Program-made: the position numbers and the translations under genes
Notes under the pieces: generated by a model
Database searches by the model: none
What the model was told of the DNA's origin: nothing
Seen by the model: the letters and a program-made list of their open reading frames with translations, nothing else
In this document: positions 11,152 to 23,625 of the stretch, piece by piece
Numbering within the stretch: the first letter of the stretch is position 1
Layout: each line of letters opens with the position of its first letter
Origin: Globodera rostochiensis
Taxonomy: Eukaryota; Nematoda; Chromadorea; Rhabditida; Heteroderidae
Assembly: GCA_018350325.1 (NCBI GenBank)
Contig: JAEVLN010000012.1
Location: 2,253,991 to 2,317,990 of the forward strand
Direction: 5' to 3'
Length of the DNA stretch: 64,000 nt

Positions 11152-13769
11152 ATGCCGGAAAAGAATGGCCGACCCCTAAAGCGCGGAATGAGTGACGGAG
11201 TTGGGGCTGAGGGACAGCGGTTGCTCGAGTCGGAGGAGGCGCAGGGCAAAGAGGAGGAGCGGAGCCGACAGCGCATGCAACGGGTGAACAACAATTGGGG
11301 GGGGGGGGGTTGGGGGTGAACAACATTTGGGGGGGGGGGGTTGGGTATGTTCGTTGCGCGGAATTTCCTGAGACTCCCAAACAACAAGCAGTAAATGAAG
11401 GGTTGGCAAAATGCACAAATTTTGTCCCCGTATTGAATGAATTCGAATTCCCCCGGCCCATCGGAATTCTTTCTGTCAGTTGTGCCGAATTGCCTTGCCG
11501 CACATTTGTCTGTACGTGCTGTTGTGTTTGTATTTGTTCGCCGGTGCGTGGGCTTTCGCTTGCATTGAACACAACGCCGAACGAACCCAACAAGCCAAAA
11601 AGTTGGAACGCATCGGTTGGTGGCCGGAAAGCCCCCGAGGGGACGCAAAAGTTGCAATTTGTTTCTAAATTCAAAAATTGTAGGGATTCCATCAATTGAC
11701 CAAAAGGGGTTTTGTAAAGCAAGCCCCAAAAGATCTTTTTGCCCCCCCCCTTTTGAGCCGAATTGTACGAGCAAATTGCGGCTGAGGCGGCGGACGCGTG
11801 CGGCGTGCTTCCGGACGAGCGCTTACGCGCGGGCGTTTACGCGTCGTTGTCGCGCATTTCCCAATTCTTTGAGGGCGTTCAGTTCCGTCTTATGCCCCCT
11901 CCGGCGGCGGCGGTGGATGGTGCCAAGACATCGCCCGAAGGGCCGCAACTGTTGGACGAAGTGTTGCCGCCTCGCTGGAGCCCAATGTCCTCTATTCTGT
12001 ACGCACTCTCCATCCTCACCGTAACAAAACGTGTAAAAGTCTTACATGGCACCCCACCCCAACGGCACGTTCAGACCACCGGCTATGGACCAACAACTCC
12101 GTTGACGCCACTGGGACAATGGCTGTCCATTGGATACGGCCTTTTAGGTTGTGGCTTTGGCACTTTGTCCATCCAAATTCATTGTCCAATGTTTGTCCTC
12201 CCCCGTAGGCATTCCGCTTACCGTACTCGCTGCCGTGGACATCGGTCGCTTTCTGTCCGACGTCGTGCTCACTTCCTACGACAAAATTCTGGTGAAAATT
12301 GTGCCGGCCGACGTTTTGGTCTATTCTCCCCTTAATTTGTGCAGAGAACCGCCAAACGCGTGTCGGTTCTTTGCGGCGTGCGCCGTCGGACGGGCAAAGT
12401 CATTTTGCAGGTGGAGACGAAAGCGTTGCAGTCGCTGAACCGACTGCAACAAAAGAAGCCAATGTGCGTACTGTAGCCGATGGAGAGGGCGGGGAGGGGT
12501 TACGGTACTTTTGTGAATTTTTTGTTTTGCTTTTTTGTTAGGATCGTTTTGGCCAACTCGAAAAAGGGCCGACGACGGAACGGAGAAGGCGACGGCGCGG
12601 GAGGCGAGGGGAAGGAGGACAAAACTGAGCCAATCGGTCAGTTGGACCCCCGGGGGGATTAATTAATTGGCCCGGCCAAATTGCGTCAATTGCCCCCAGG
12701 GAAGCGCCGTCTGCCCCTTTCGGTCAACGCGGCAATTCTTTTGCTCTTTTGTATGCTCGGCGGCGTCGTTTATATGGCCGCCGCCGGCAGCGATCACAAT
12801 TTTATCGAAGGCTTCTTCGTCACTTTCAATTTGGTTGCCAACCTTACGATGAGCGGTGATTGATTTTGATTTGTACAAATTAAAATTAATTTGAATAATG
12901 CCAATTTCAGAAATGCCAACGGACGTTTCGCGACTGATGACGCTGATTTACATCTTCGTTTTTGTCACCTTTGGTATTCGCCGGCGGAAACTTTCGTTTT
13001 TTTGAAATATTTAAGCTAAGGACTCGCGGTGCTTTCAATGTGTGCCGACCTCGCGGCCAGCGAACTGAAATGGTCCGCTTTCTTTTGAGCCCCCCCCCAC
13101 AAAAAATGTTTTATTTGCCTTAGGGTGTTTCTGAAGATTCATTACTTCGGACGCAAAATTAATTGGGCCAAACGAAGGTCTGCCAAAAAGCAGCAGCAAC
13201 AGCAGCAAATTGAAGTCGGTCGAATTAGCAAAACTTTGTCCACCCCATTCATTCCCTAATTTGTAAAGTTCGAAATTCAACAACTGCTGAAGCTGATCGA
13301 CCACATCCGGGCGAAGTACCCGGACAAGTCGGAGATCAGCTCGCTGGACATCCTCCGCTATGTGCAAGAGCTGAACGGCCAAATGTCCAACGGTCCGTAC
13401 GGCGAATGGCCCTATCGCAGCTTCAACATGTGGCTGATCCAGCACCACCGGCGCAACACAATGGGCGAGTTTAGCGCGACCTCCCCGGGGGAAGCTTTTG
13501 CGGAGAAGCCAAACAACCCAAAACGGCGGATGGGAAACATTTCCGATCGATTCCCTTAATCCGTAGGGCCTGACAATGAACCCGCGCTTTTTTGAGGTTC
13601 AGCGTTCATGCCGCAGAGTATCGACGCTTTGAAGTTCGCCGACGAAATGGACCAGGAAGAGGAACAGCTAATCAGCTCAACTGTCAATGCCCTCCTCGTG
13701 AATTGGCGTCGTCAGCTCCGTTCCGGCGAACAAAACACTTTCATTCCGTTGCTTCCATTCGGTGTTTAG
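11152..13769 (+). CDS. Two-pore-domain (K2P/TWK) potassium channel with atypical second pore
   Basis: Exons: 11152-11283, 11480-11615, 11758-12020, 12075-12147, 12209-12291, 12345-12463, 12542-12636, 12700-12855, 12911-12973, 13021-13072, 13124-13214 and 13269 onward. In order: charged N-tail; TM1 (ICLYVLLCLYLFAGAWAF); extracellular cap helix; pore 1 (SSILYAL, filter TTTGYG); TM2 (IPLTVLAAVDIGRFLSD); basic loop; TM3 (LSVNAAILLLFCMLGGVVYM); pore-2 region (FIEGFFVTFNLVANLTM); TM4 (LIYIFVFVTFGLAVLSMCAD); coiled C-tail with a Gln run. Pore 2 lacks the usual GFG/GYG filter. The 3' end is unsettled: the frame from 13269 is open to a stop at 13559, but 13593-13769 looks coding in another frame, so a last intron or an error near 13490-13590 is likely. 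The boundary given includes that exon. Confidence 0.82.
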
Positions 13770-13812
13770 GGGACAAATTGAAGAGCACACAATTCGATGG
13801 CAATTCGAAAGA

Positions 13813-13818
13813 AATAAA
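13813..13818 (+). promoter_or_regulatory. Poly(A) signal cluster for the K2P gene
   Basis: Overlapping AATAAAATAAAATAAAA starts 44 bases after the TAG at 13767-13769. This supports that stop codon as the real end of the gene rather than the one at 13559. Confidence 0.6.
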
Positions 13819-14302
13819 ATAAAATAAAATACGAAACTCGAGTTTATCAGCGGGTTATGCAGTTAGCTCTCTCTCGGCCGAGAGTGCCAGGGATGAGCGC
13901 CGACTTCGGAATTCCGACAATCTCCCCCCCCCCCCCCCCCGGGGAGTGGGACGTTTGAGCGTCGAAAGAGAAACATTTATTCTACTCGTAGATACATACT
14001 GTCAACCACGGGTGCATTTAGGGAGGGGCATGCCGGATCTTTAAAGACTTTTAGTGGATTTAGGGGGGAGGGGGTGCGTGTCGGAGCCAATTTGTTAGCA
14101 GACTTACATACAAACGAGTGGATTTTGGCTAACAAAACAAAATGTTTAAAATTTGAATATTTGGCATAATGAAATGATTGGCGATATGTTATATTTTGAA
14201 TTAATGCCAAATCGTTTTCTTTATTTTTTATCGTCGCGTCCAAATGTTTTTGTTCTCACTTAATTTCTTTTTTGATCGCGTAACTTAACTAATCTCGGCG
14301 GG
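13819..14302. other. Intergenic region between the K2P gene and xpa-1
   Basis: Contains a C run at 13924-13940 and AT-rich DNA. No exon was recognised on either strand. Confidence 0.5.
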
Positions 14303-15777
14303 ATGAAACGCTTTTTCAGCGGTTCCGGCGGCGACGACAGAACACCGGCGGTGGAAAAACTTTACAAGTCTGTCACAATTCCAAATTTTAACTTTCTTAA
14401 ATTCGGAGCTTTCAGACAAAACCAGGAGTCTTATGCAACCGCCGGCGGCTTTGACCCGGACGACGATTGGTGTGAGGAAAAGAGAGAGAAAATTTCGGAT
14501 GCCGTCCAGAAAAGTTGGCATTTTTCCTCCTTTCCCGTTATGGCATTTTTCCTCCTTTCCCGTTATGGCATTTTTCCTCCTTTCCCGTTATGGCACTTTT
14601 CAGACTGACAATAAACGTCGAAAATTCAGAGCGCGATCAGCCATTTGAACATTTGACGGCGCCGGACGAATGCAAAGACTGCGGGGAAAGACTTTACAGC
14701 GATGCGATTTTGTGGAACCGGTTTAATTATCCGGTATGTGACCTTTGCAGGTGAGGCAGTCAATTTGTGGCACTTTTCGATGGCAGTTTTATGCCCCCGT
14801 TTTTAAGGGATGAAAGTGAGAGGCACAAATTGGTCGCCAGGACAGAAGCGAAAGAGATGTACTTGCTGAAGGACTGTGACTTGGACTTGCGGAAGCCGTT
14901 GCTGCGTTTTTTGCCCAAAAAGAATCCGCACAATCCCCGCTACGGCGACATGAAATTGTACCTGAAACCGCAGGTGACCTGCGGGGGTTTTTTTTTGAGT
15001 AGACTTTATGGAAAGGATTGGATTCATTCACTAAACGGACCGGTCTCCTTTTTCCCGTTTAAAATTGAAATGTTTTTTCAGTTGGAGGCGCGCGCGTTGG
15101 AGCTGTACGGGTCGTTCGAGAAGTTGGAGGAGGAGCGCGAGAAGCGGGAGAGACTTCGAAAGGCGGCGGCAGAGAAACGTTTCGAGAAGAAAATTCAAAC
15201 GATTCGGAAAGAGGTGAGGGGAATAAAATTACAAAGTGAGGGAGGCGAAATAATAATTGACTTTTTATTACAAACAAAAAAATTATTTCAAAAAAAAATC
15301 GCCTTTTTTTATGAAACGACCTAGTAAATTGGTGGGAGGTGAAGAAAGGACCTTTCTCAGGTGTAAAAAATCCGGCCGGGTTTAGTTTTTGAAGAGAATA
15401 ATTGTCTGTGTTGTTGTCCAAACAAGGAGAAAATGTGTTCTGTCGAACAATTAATCTCCTCCACTGCAGGAGGCGACACATTTTTACGGTTAATTACGTG
15501 CAAATCCATCCTTTTGACGGTGGTTGGAGTGATCAAAAATAAGTAATTCCAACATAAAAACAAATTGTGTCCTTATATCTCTCCGTTGCACGTCGTTAAT
15601 AAAGCCCAACAACAACACATTTTTCTTCAGATAAACGGAACATCGCGCCAAGCTGCTGCGAGGGCCGCCTCGGTGCATGAGCACAAATTTGGGGAGGAGA
15701 CGCGAGACGGGGAAAGCGGAGAATATCGGAAGTGTTGTGCAGTCTGCGGGTACGAAATGCGATACGAAAAGATGTGA
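14303..15777 (+). CDS. xpa-1: DNA damage recognition protein XPA (nucleotide excision repair)
   Basis: XPA checks damaged DNA and scaffolds TFIIH, RPA and ERCC1-XPF. Exon 1 runs from 14303 to about 14371, joining at the acceptor before 14419. Further exons: 14630-14750, 14808-14973, 15082-15213 and 15631-15777. The zinc finger is CKDC-x18-CDLC, one residue longer between pairs than the human finger. The DNA-binding core follows: [39 protein letters not shown], then a long basic helix ([20 protein letters not shown]). The C-terminus [13 protein letters not shown] matches the human TFIIH-binding end almost residue for residue. The end of exon 2 is uncertain: a donor in the AAAAGTTGG context near 14513 fits phase and removes a tandem repeat. 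The gene is tail-to-tail with the SLC4 gene, 209 bp apart. Confidence 0.92.
14516..14602 (+). repeat. 25-bp minisatellite inside an xpa-1 intron
   Basis: About 3.3 near-perfect copies of a 25-bp unit (ATGGCATTTTTCCTCCTTTC plus CCGTT). The array fills most of the intron between the first and second zinc-finger-side exons and ends close to the pyrimidine-rich acceptor. Confidence 0.9.
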
Positions 15778-15986
15778 ATTGTTTTTTATTTTTTGTTTGT
15801 ACGTTTATTATACGATTCTCAGCTCGAACAATTTTGACAAAATTTGCGAAAATGTACAGCTCCGAAGAGGGTCATTAATTACAACGTGGCAGGGCATTAT
15901 AAAGCTCGTCATATTAAGCAAATTAAAAGTGAAATAACAATGGGACGATGAGTATCATCACCTGCCGCTGAATTAGTGTTTCTGTT

Positions 15987-18900
15987 TCATACTGGAAGGG
16001 GCGGCGGACTGTCGTAAAATTCCTTTGAAGACCAATCTTCGTTTTCAGAATGTCCTTCCCCGTCGATCTGATGCAAAAAGGAAATCAAACAATGAGAGGA
16101 AGAAATTGGGAGGAGTTTAGGCGATGGTTTGCCCATTTTCTTGCTACTTCCATTAAGTTGGTTTAAACTTTAAAGTTTAAACTAACCGCCTCAAGTTCTT
16201 TGGTCGTGAAGATTTTGGGCAGAATAATCTGGCGGAAGAAGATGAACAGCATCAGAACACTCAAAAAACATATGTTAAAAGACAATTTGCAACAACAAAA
16301 AAAGGGAACTCACAATGGAAATGCCAGGGCAGTCTTCTTGAAGTATTTGACCTGTAAAATAAGGGTACTCTTTTTGCACTTTACCAACTTGCCGTGTACA
16401 CAATGAAGACGCAGACGAGCTGTATCCATGTGTAGAGGTGCATCCTCCAAATGCTCATCTTCAATTCGCGCGTTGATCGATTACACAACAACGACCTGCT
16501 GAACTCAAATCACCTGCTCAGTGTACGGCGTGACTGGGAAGTACTTCTCGGGGATGAAGAAGAGTACGACCCGCTGGATGAGCTGGACGCCACACAAATT
16601 CATGACGCCCAAGTAAAGAAACACTCCGAACAGAGAGGCGAGCGGGAGGCGCAAGTAACTGCCCCCGAAAGCGATCAGTCCGATTAGGAGAGCGACTCCA
16701 ATGGTGGTGATGCGCTGTTCGATGACGCAGTCGACCTCTGAAGATCAAATGAATGCGCTATTCTTGCAGAGAGAGCCCAAAAATAAGCTTAATTGGGTAC
16801 TAATTATGTGCAAAAATAATGTGTTGCCTGGACGTGCTCCCGGCGCAGTCTTTTTCATCACTGTCAACGACGAACAATGGGCCAACGACTGGACAGCGGC
16901 GGCGCACATCCACGGCAGTCCAAAAACCTTTTAAACACAAATGGCATTTACAAAGAAGGCATTTTGCCAGAATAATTTTAATTGCATACGGAGCAGAGAA
17001 AGGCGCAAATTCCCATCAGAACGAGGTCCCAATGCATTCCGGTGCCCTTTCTACAGCCACGCTCCTTGCGACTGAGGAGAAGCCTTGAGAGAAAACGGGG
17101 ATAACACAGAACTCGGAGTGATCGATAAACAAAACAAAAATAAAAGGGGAAAATGGTTTATGTTTCATTTACAAAAAAAAGTCCAAAACCAATAGAAAAA
17201 AGACACTCACTCGGTTATTTCCGTCTCCACAAACAAAAGGATGAACACCAACAGAGCGGCAATTAACGACACCAAAATGCCACGCCAATCCGAAAAGGGC
17301 AGCTTTGGCGCGACCAGAAGCCCATGGCTCCTCCCTTTGAAAATGAAAATACACTCTAAGGGAATTTGAAGTTCATTTTCGCGTTCACTTGTGGGATTGG
17401 TGAAGTTGATGTGGTCCGGCATGTCCAATCGTTGCAGATACGGGTCGGGAATGCACCAGTGGACTGTTTGGGGGGGGGCAATGGAAGAAAGTGAGAGGCA
17501 AGGAGAAAAATGACACTGACCGATCAGAGTGACGACAGTAATGGAAATGAGCACACCAAAGTCGCCGATGGCCCTTCTCAACTAAATTTAACCAAAAAAG
17601 TTATGAATTTGTTAATAAAAGGCAACCTCCGTTTTCCACAAAATTCTTCCGATTCATTAACAGTTTTAGTTAAAGTTAAATTTGTTTTAGGCTCTCCCTA
17701 AAGTGGCATCAATAATGGCACTGTTTTTTGTTGTCATAATTTGTGCTCACGTGTCTTCCCAGGTAGAAACTCTCTCGCAGTTTCTTCAGCAAAAGTGCCA
17801 AGATGAACGTGGCGAAGACGATGATGGCTGTGAGAAGTGCGGTGTTTGGCTCCGCCTCTCCGCAAGGGAACCGATGGGTGCCCATTGGGTCTTTGATCTC
17901 CGCCAGTGCGTTGACCAACCGCCGCCCCGAATCCGAGTCCGCCGTCCGATTTCGGCTCGAATTGCCAATGCCCTCGACGTCGAATGGCAGCGTGAGCAGT
18001 GGGGCAAAGTTCGGCTGCAGGCCGACGGACTGATTGTTGACATGACGACGACAGTTGACGTGGATCTTCTCGTAGTAACTGTAATCCTCCACCGGATTTT
18101 CTTTGAAGGTCTTAAAACATTTAATCTCAAAAATAAAAACGGGGAAACAAATGAAACGTACGTGCCAAATAAAATGTAAGCTTTCCGCAATAAAAATAGC
18201 AGAGATCAAAAAGGCGAAAATGTCCTCGGTGAACCGTGTCACAAACACCAACAGTCTGGAGCCGTCCAACGCGGCGATACAAATGGCGATTAGCATGATG
18301 AACAGACCGGCGTAGAAGCGAATTGTGAGGAAGTCCAGTTGGAGGGTTTCGCAGAACTTGACACAAAGTTTGGTAAAAGTCATTTTAGCGGTTCTCTCAC
18401 AGTGTACAGACTGCCCTCAAAAATAAGCACCGGCCCAGTAGCGCTCACTTAACACAAAATTGAAAAAGCTTAGAAAAATGAAAGCAACGGTTTCTTACTG
18501 ATCATCAGAGGCTGAGCAGCGAACAGACCCCAAATGATTCCGCAAATGCATTGGGCAAAAAGTGTCTCGATGGTGCCGATGTGCTCGTTGGTGTACTTGC
18601 CCATCAGCCCGCCGAACGAAATGGCCGGTACAAAACAGGCAAAGAACATAAAAACAACACTGAAATGTTGCAAAAAAAGGGGGTCAAAAATTGTGCAATT
18701 TTCATTTGGCTCTCCAATGATTTACTCCCCTCGTAAGGCACTGGAAATTGGCTGCGTCCCGGATGTCGGACCTGCAAAAAAAAATACAAAATAAAAACAA
18801 AGTCATCCCCAAATTTCAGACCAATAAAACGGAAGTCGACTCGCAATGTCTGTCTGAAGCCCTTTGAACAGGGGAAAGTGCCTTTTCCGTTTTGTCCGTT

Positions 18901-21900
18901 GCGCAATTTTCATTTTTTCTCCCCAATTCGGTTGGTCGTTTCCTCCCCCGCCGTTTGATGGCATTGCTGGGACAAAAAGAATTTGGACAAATTTCATTGA
19001 TGGAAATGTTTATTTGGATGTAAATCCTCTACCCATTTATTCTGCATTTTCTCGCTAATTGATGGTCCCTTCCCTTCACTAATTGCCCAAAGTAATTGTG
19101 ACCCATCCAAAAGACACATGCCGAACGCTTTCTCACAAAAATTATATAAAAAATCAAAAGCATTCGGCTCAGTCGTCGTCGGTTGTTGTTGTTGCATTGA
19201 CTCGACAAAAATCCAATCGCCAATTTTTAATCTTTGATGAAAAATTGAAAAAGCGTCAATTTGTACGACACTGTGAAGCCCTGTTTCTCAAAAGGAATCG
19301 GAGACGTTCAGCCCCGCCTGGGTCCGAAACGGCAGGGCCGAAAAAGGACCCATTTTCTGGTGCTGACCGGGTTCACCGCCACCGCCACAGCTGCATTTCT
19401 CAGCATCATTGGCTGAATGTAAATGTTGATGTCGACTGTCCCTTTCGATGTCCTCTACTTCGTGCTGTTGCCTTTCCACCTCAGCTGCTGCCACTATAAC
19501 ACAAACAGTACTTCCGGTCCAGAAAAAGCTCGAATATACCAAAAATTACTTTTAAATCAATCAAAAATCTCTGTTTTAGTTCATAATTCAATAAGCAAAT
19601 TTGGAATAAAACTGCCCAAAACTTTACTAAAAAACTTGGGTTTGGTTGGTTGGCACCTTTCTGTTGGTTTCGCATTCGCCTTTCGCGTTGCCAACGTCGG
19701 TGAAGTTTCAAAAGAATGTCCCCCGAAATTAGCCTTTTGGAGACAATCTGAGCAACAACAAAAAAAAAAAAATTCATAATTTGTGCGGTTAAATAGAAAA
19801 TTATTTGACAAAAACGGTGAGGGAATGCATTGAATTGCATTAATTGTTCAACGCATTGAGGCGATAGGACCATAAATCCCCTCAGCACAAAAATTCTTCT
19901 CGCGCGCATATCCGACAAAATCCCAACGGACGAAAATTGAGGCAATTTTCTCTCCCCAATTTCCCCGAATATTCCAATTTTGGTTAAAAAAAATAGGGAA
20001 GACCGATTTTCATTTTCACATCAATAAATATTTATAATTTATTCTTTAATAACAACAAACTTCCATACTTCCCCGGGCGGAATCACCAGCGACCCGTCCA
20101 AAAAGCTGTCAAGCCCTTCGATCAGTTGGCTCCGGTCTCTGGCGCCAAAAGCGATCGCTTTGAAATGCTAAAATAATTTAAATCATTTTTTTGGGCACCG
20201 TTTCCCTCAAATTTAGTCGAAAAAAGCGGTTTCAATTCGGGTGGGGGGAAGGCGACAATTAGTTTTTGTTTTCTGTGCTTCTACGAGAATTATTTGTGTG
20301 AAATTCGCCAAAATTTGCTTAAAACCGTCGAGTGGGCGCACTCTCTGGTGAAATTGGACCGGAGAGACGGCCATTAGACTATCGCGCGCTCATACCCCCC
20401 CCCAACCGCCCAAGCCCATCAACTACACCCAACCAAACATTCTCCGCTCTATTTGCACTGACAAAAGGGGAGTAATGAGTGAATGGGGGGAGGGAGGGGG
20501 GGGGGGGGGGGGTGAACGGAGAAGAGGTACAAATAGCTTAAAAAGCTAATGAACAAGCGATTGGGGATGGGCAGAAGACAAAACAAAGTGCAACAGAACG
20601 ACTCACCGATTGTGAGAAAGGTTAGCGCCGGGGGGGGGGGAGTGCAAAAAAAAACGCACACAATTTCCAATGGTTCAAACCAGTGGAGAGCAAAAATTCT
20701 GCATGAATTTATGATTGAAAAGTGATCAGTGACGTCGAAAACACTGATCGAAGAATAGCAGCAGCTGCAGCAGCAGCATTCGATCGACGGAGGGGGGGGG
20801 GGGAAGACCCGCTAATATAACCGCGTTAACCCACCAATTTGACCCTAACGCAAAGTGACAGAACCCAACGAACAGCACAAAGCGTGGCGACGGGAAACCC
20901 AAAAGAAAAGGGCAAACCCCGCAAAACAACAAAAACATACCGGGTTCGACACCAACGTTGCCAAAGACCGCCCTGAAATTGGAAAAAACGACGACATTTA
21001 CGGGAGAAGAAAAGCAACGACCGACCGAGTTCATGGTAACTCCCATCGGAGAGGGCGGGTCCAAGAATCACAAAAACTATCCGGACGGGGTGACAAGTCT
21101 CCACAATTTCCGGCATCGTCCGCCCTTCGGCTAACCTGACCTAAAAATTTGCAAAAACAGTCTTTTTTTGGCTGTGTGTTCTGCGCGTACCATCACAAAA
21201 CGCGGCTTATGCATCCAGTTGAGTTCGCCCACGAGCACTTGGACAAGTTCAATGTCCTCCTGCAGTTTTTTCTGTGCCCCTACGGTGGCATGCACGTCCA
21301 GTCCGGACCTGAGGTGCTGCGTGGTCGTCACCTCCGACGGTCGCCGCTTCTTTGAGGAAGAATGTCTTTTGACAGCCATTTTCGGGTGCAGTTTCCCGGC
21401 ACTTCGCGTCGTAGCAGAACCAGTGGGTAAAACAGTATCAAAGTTCAATTTCACATTGGGCGTGCTGAATTTCCTGAAAATGGGGGATTTTGGAAGCTGC
21501 TTAACAGCAACCAAAATGCGTGCCTTTTGGTTGGTGGCGGAGAGAGCTGCTGGCCTCTATGAATGGAATTGTTTGCTGTGTTGGACTCGTCGTCCTCCGT
21601 TATCGTTGGAGGCGACTTGGTGAAAGAGCATCCATTAAACCGGAAGACGCCTGAACAGTCTCAATCAGTTAACAACCATCCAAACAGTGCGTCCCCCCCC
21701 CCCGCCATCCGTCGACAATGACCGTTCTCTGATGTCCCATCCTCCGCAGCCGTCCCTTTAATGTCGGCCGTAGTCAGTGGCATCGCCGATATCGTCCGTC
21801 TGGGCGTCATCAGTTGCGTCTTTTCTGCCCCTCCACGCTCCCAAAAGTGGGCCGCCAGAGAGGTGGCCGTAGTGGAAATGCGTGAAATGCGTCGGTCCCT

Positions 21901-22758
21901 GACGTGGTTCTGGCGCAGTTTCAGAATGTTGGTAAGCTGTTTGGTGGCCCAAATTCGTTTGCACTGCGGCCCAATTTCACTCCATTGGGTTGCGATGGCA
22001 TTTGCGATAAGGCCGCTGAGCTCGTCAAAATCAGCGACGTCAACGTCGAGCAGGATGACACCCTTTCCGATACATTTACGCAGTTGGAGCAGTGCATGGA
22101 AGGAGAGGAAGGAGATGTGGGGCAGTCCCCACCGTTGGTGGTCTACTCCTTCCACGTCCTCCTCGTACTTGATCCACCGAGCGGTCTCCTCCCAAGAGCC
22201 ATGCGGCAGCAAAGCCCTCCCTCCGTTCTTCAGTTTCAAGTCGAACAACTCAATCAACACCTGACCAAAAAGCATTATCATTCATTTGGGTGCTGAACCC
22301 AAAGAATGAATTTGCCCACCTGTTTTGCCTGTGACACTTCCGAGGCGAATTTGCGGTGCATTGGAAGGCCTTCTGATGAGTCGTCGACGGTGGAAATGGA
22401 CGAGGCCGAACTCATCCGCGGCGGCGGTTTGCTGTTTGGCCCTCTGTCGTTTGGCCGAGGTGCAAAAAGGGCGCTGTTGGAAGCGACGGGCGATCGTTCG
22501 CTGGTCAAAAGTTCCTGAAGCACGCCCAAATCGTCGGAACCTCCGGATCCACTGTGTTCACAAGCACATAAAAAGATTTTAAGTCTGATGTATGTATTTT
22601 GTAAGGATCACGTCAAATAAATTGCTTATGGACTCACCAATGCGGAATTTGATGTGATGGTCAGGCTTCTTCATGTGTGTCACTGGAATGGAAATTTCGT
22701 TCGGTTCAGTTTCATTCTCGTAACGGATGTGCCGCTGGTCAGTGGGGGAATGATCCAT
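15987..22758 (-). CDS. SLC4-family bicarbonate/anion transporter
   Basis: Plasma-membrane exchanger or cotransporter of bicarbonate or chloride. Start MDHSPTDQRHIRYENE at 22758; stop at 15987-15989. The cytoplasmic band-3 domain is in exons near 22.5-21.7 kb (ETARWIKYEEDVEGVD, RWGLPHISFLSFHALLQLRK, GVILLDVDVADF), 21.3 kb (VQVLVGELNWM), 21.1 kb (VFVILGPALSDG, YHELGRSL) and 20.1 kb (LIEGLDSFLDGS, VIPPGE). Membrane exons follow: 18.8 kb (LFKGLQTDIASRLPFYWSD), 18.6 kb (PAISFGGLMGKYTNEHIGT), 18.4-17.7 kb (LDFLTIRFYAGL, TRFTEDIFAFLIS), a loop with NQS/NSS/NRT glycosylation sites, 17.3 kb (LVSLIAALLVFILLFVE), 17.0 kb (LLLSRKERGCRKGTGMH), 16.9 kb (GLPWMCAAAVQSLAHCSSL), 16.7-16.5 kb (IEQRITTIGVALLIG) and 16.2-16.0 kb. 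The first intron acceptor and some linker exons (about 19.3-19.5 kb) are uncertain. The transported ion cannot be told from sequence. Confidence 0.9.
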
Positions 22759-23400
22759 TGTTTTTGTGGTAAAGCGAATTCAGAGAGATTATCCGCAGAA
22801 TGTTACGTAGTAAATAAAGTAATATTATGAATGTAATTACAAATGAAGTCGTAGAAAATAGCACCAAAATGATGAAAGAACACAACAAAATAACCAAATC
22901 TAAACAACAAAAAAAATGGGGAAAATTGGACATCTTAAAAATTAAAAGAATTTGACCGTATAGACAAGGTTCCGATTCTCTTTGTAAAATAAGATTGCGA
23001 ACAAAATGATTTGCTTCCACAGATTTTAGTGTGCAGAAACCAGCGAAGCAAATATTTCCGTTCATTGAATGAATGTTAGTGAGAAAATTTGATACATCCT
23101 TCACAGCCAAAAACATCCATCCGTCGACGACGACGACGAATGAACGGACGGACGGAGGAAAATTCTCTTTTCTGGCCTTTCGCTTACATAAAAACTCTCC
23201 ACTAATTCTTCTCACTTTAGCTACGAAGCGACCGAAAGGTTGGCTTTTCGCTTTGATCGTAAATGTGGCGGCTTTCTCGCCCATCGTTTCATTTTTATTC
23301 GTGCGAAAGGCTGAGCTGTTTTTTGAAGTAACTCCCTGCTGCGCTTTTAGTAAAAAGAAAATAGCAAAAATTGAAAATGCTCAGCGTAAAAATTGTTGTA
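22759..23400. other. Region upstream of the SLC4 gene
   Basis: AT-rich DNA with overlapping open frames on both strands (181 codons on minus ending at 22739; 125 codons on plus, 23073-23450). Neither resembles a known family, and the minus one runs into the SLC4 first exon in another frame. I treat the stretch as promoter and 5' UTR. Confidence 0.45.
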
Positions 23401-23625
23401 TTAAAATGCGCAAAGGCACACCCCTAGCTGTGGCCAAATTGGATTGCTAAAATTATAAATAAACATCAGCCATTTGAAAATCGATGGTGCACAGGGGGAG
23501 ATTGGGAGAGGCGGGGGTAATGGAAAATGGTAATTGAGATGAGATGGGACGTTGAAAGCCGCAGAGAGACTAAATAAGTCGGACAGGAGAACAACACACA
23601 ACGCTATTCCCTGGAGGTGAACCAT
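23401..23625 (-). CDS. Doubtful small secreted protein (signal peptide plus Pro-rich tail)
   Basis: The open frame from Met at 23625 begins MVHLQGIALCVVLLSDLFSL followed by SAA, a convincing signal-peptide profile with a likely cleavage near Ala-Ala-Phe. Then come a short proline-rich stretch (FPLPPPLPISPC) and a hydrophobic end, 74 residues in all. An acceptor-like TTTATAATTTTAG inside the second half suggests the tail may be spliced differently. No family is recognised. Without transcript support it could be chance. Confidence 0.3.
   Translation of the reverse strand: MVHLQGIALCVVLLSDLFSLSAAFNVPSHLNYHFPLPPPLPISPCAPSIFKWLMFIYNFSNPIWPQLGVCLCAF

Noticed and set aside
19481..19945. 154-codon minus-strand frame within the SLC4 gene
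   Set aside because: AT-rich intron sequence; no similarity to SLC4 or other families, and real SLC4 exons flank it in other frames.
22739..23284. 181-codon minus-strand open frame
   Set aside because: It overlaps the SLC4 first exon in another frame and ends in AT-rich hydrophobic sequence; no homologue is recognised.
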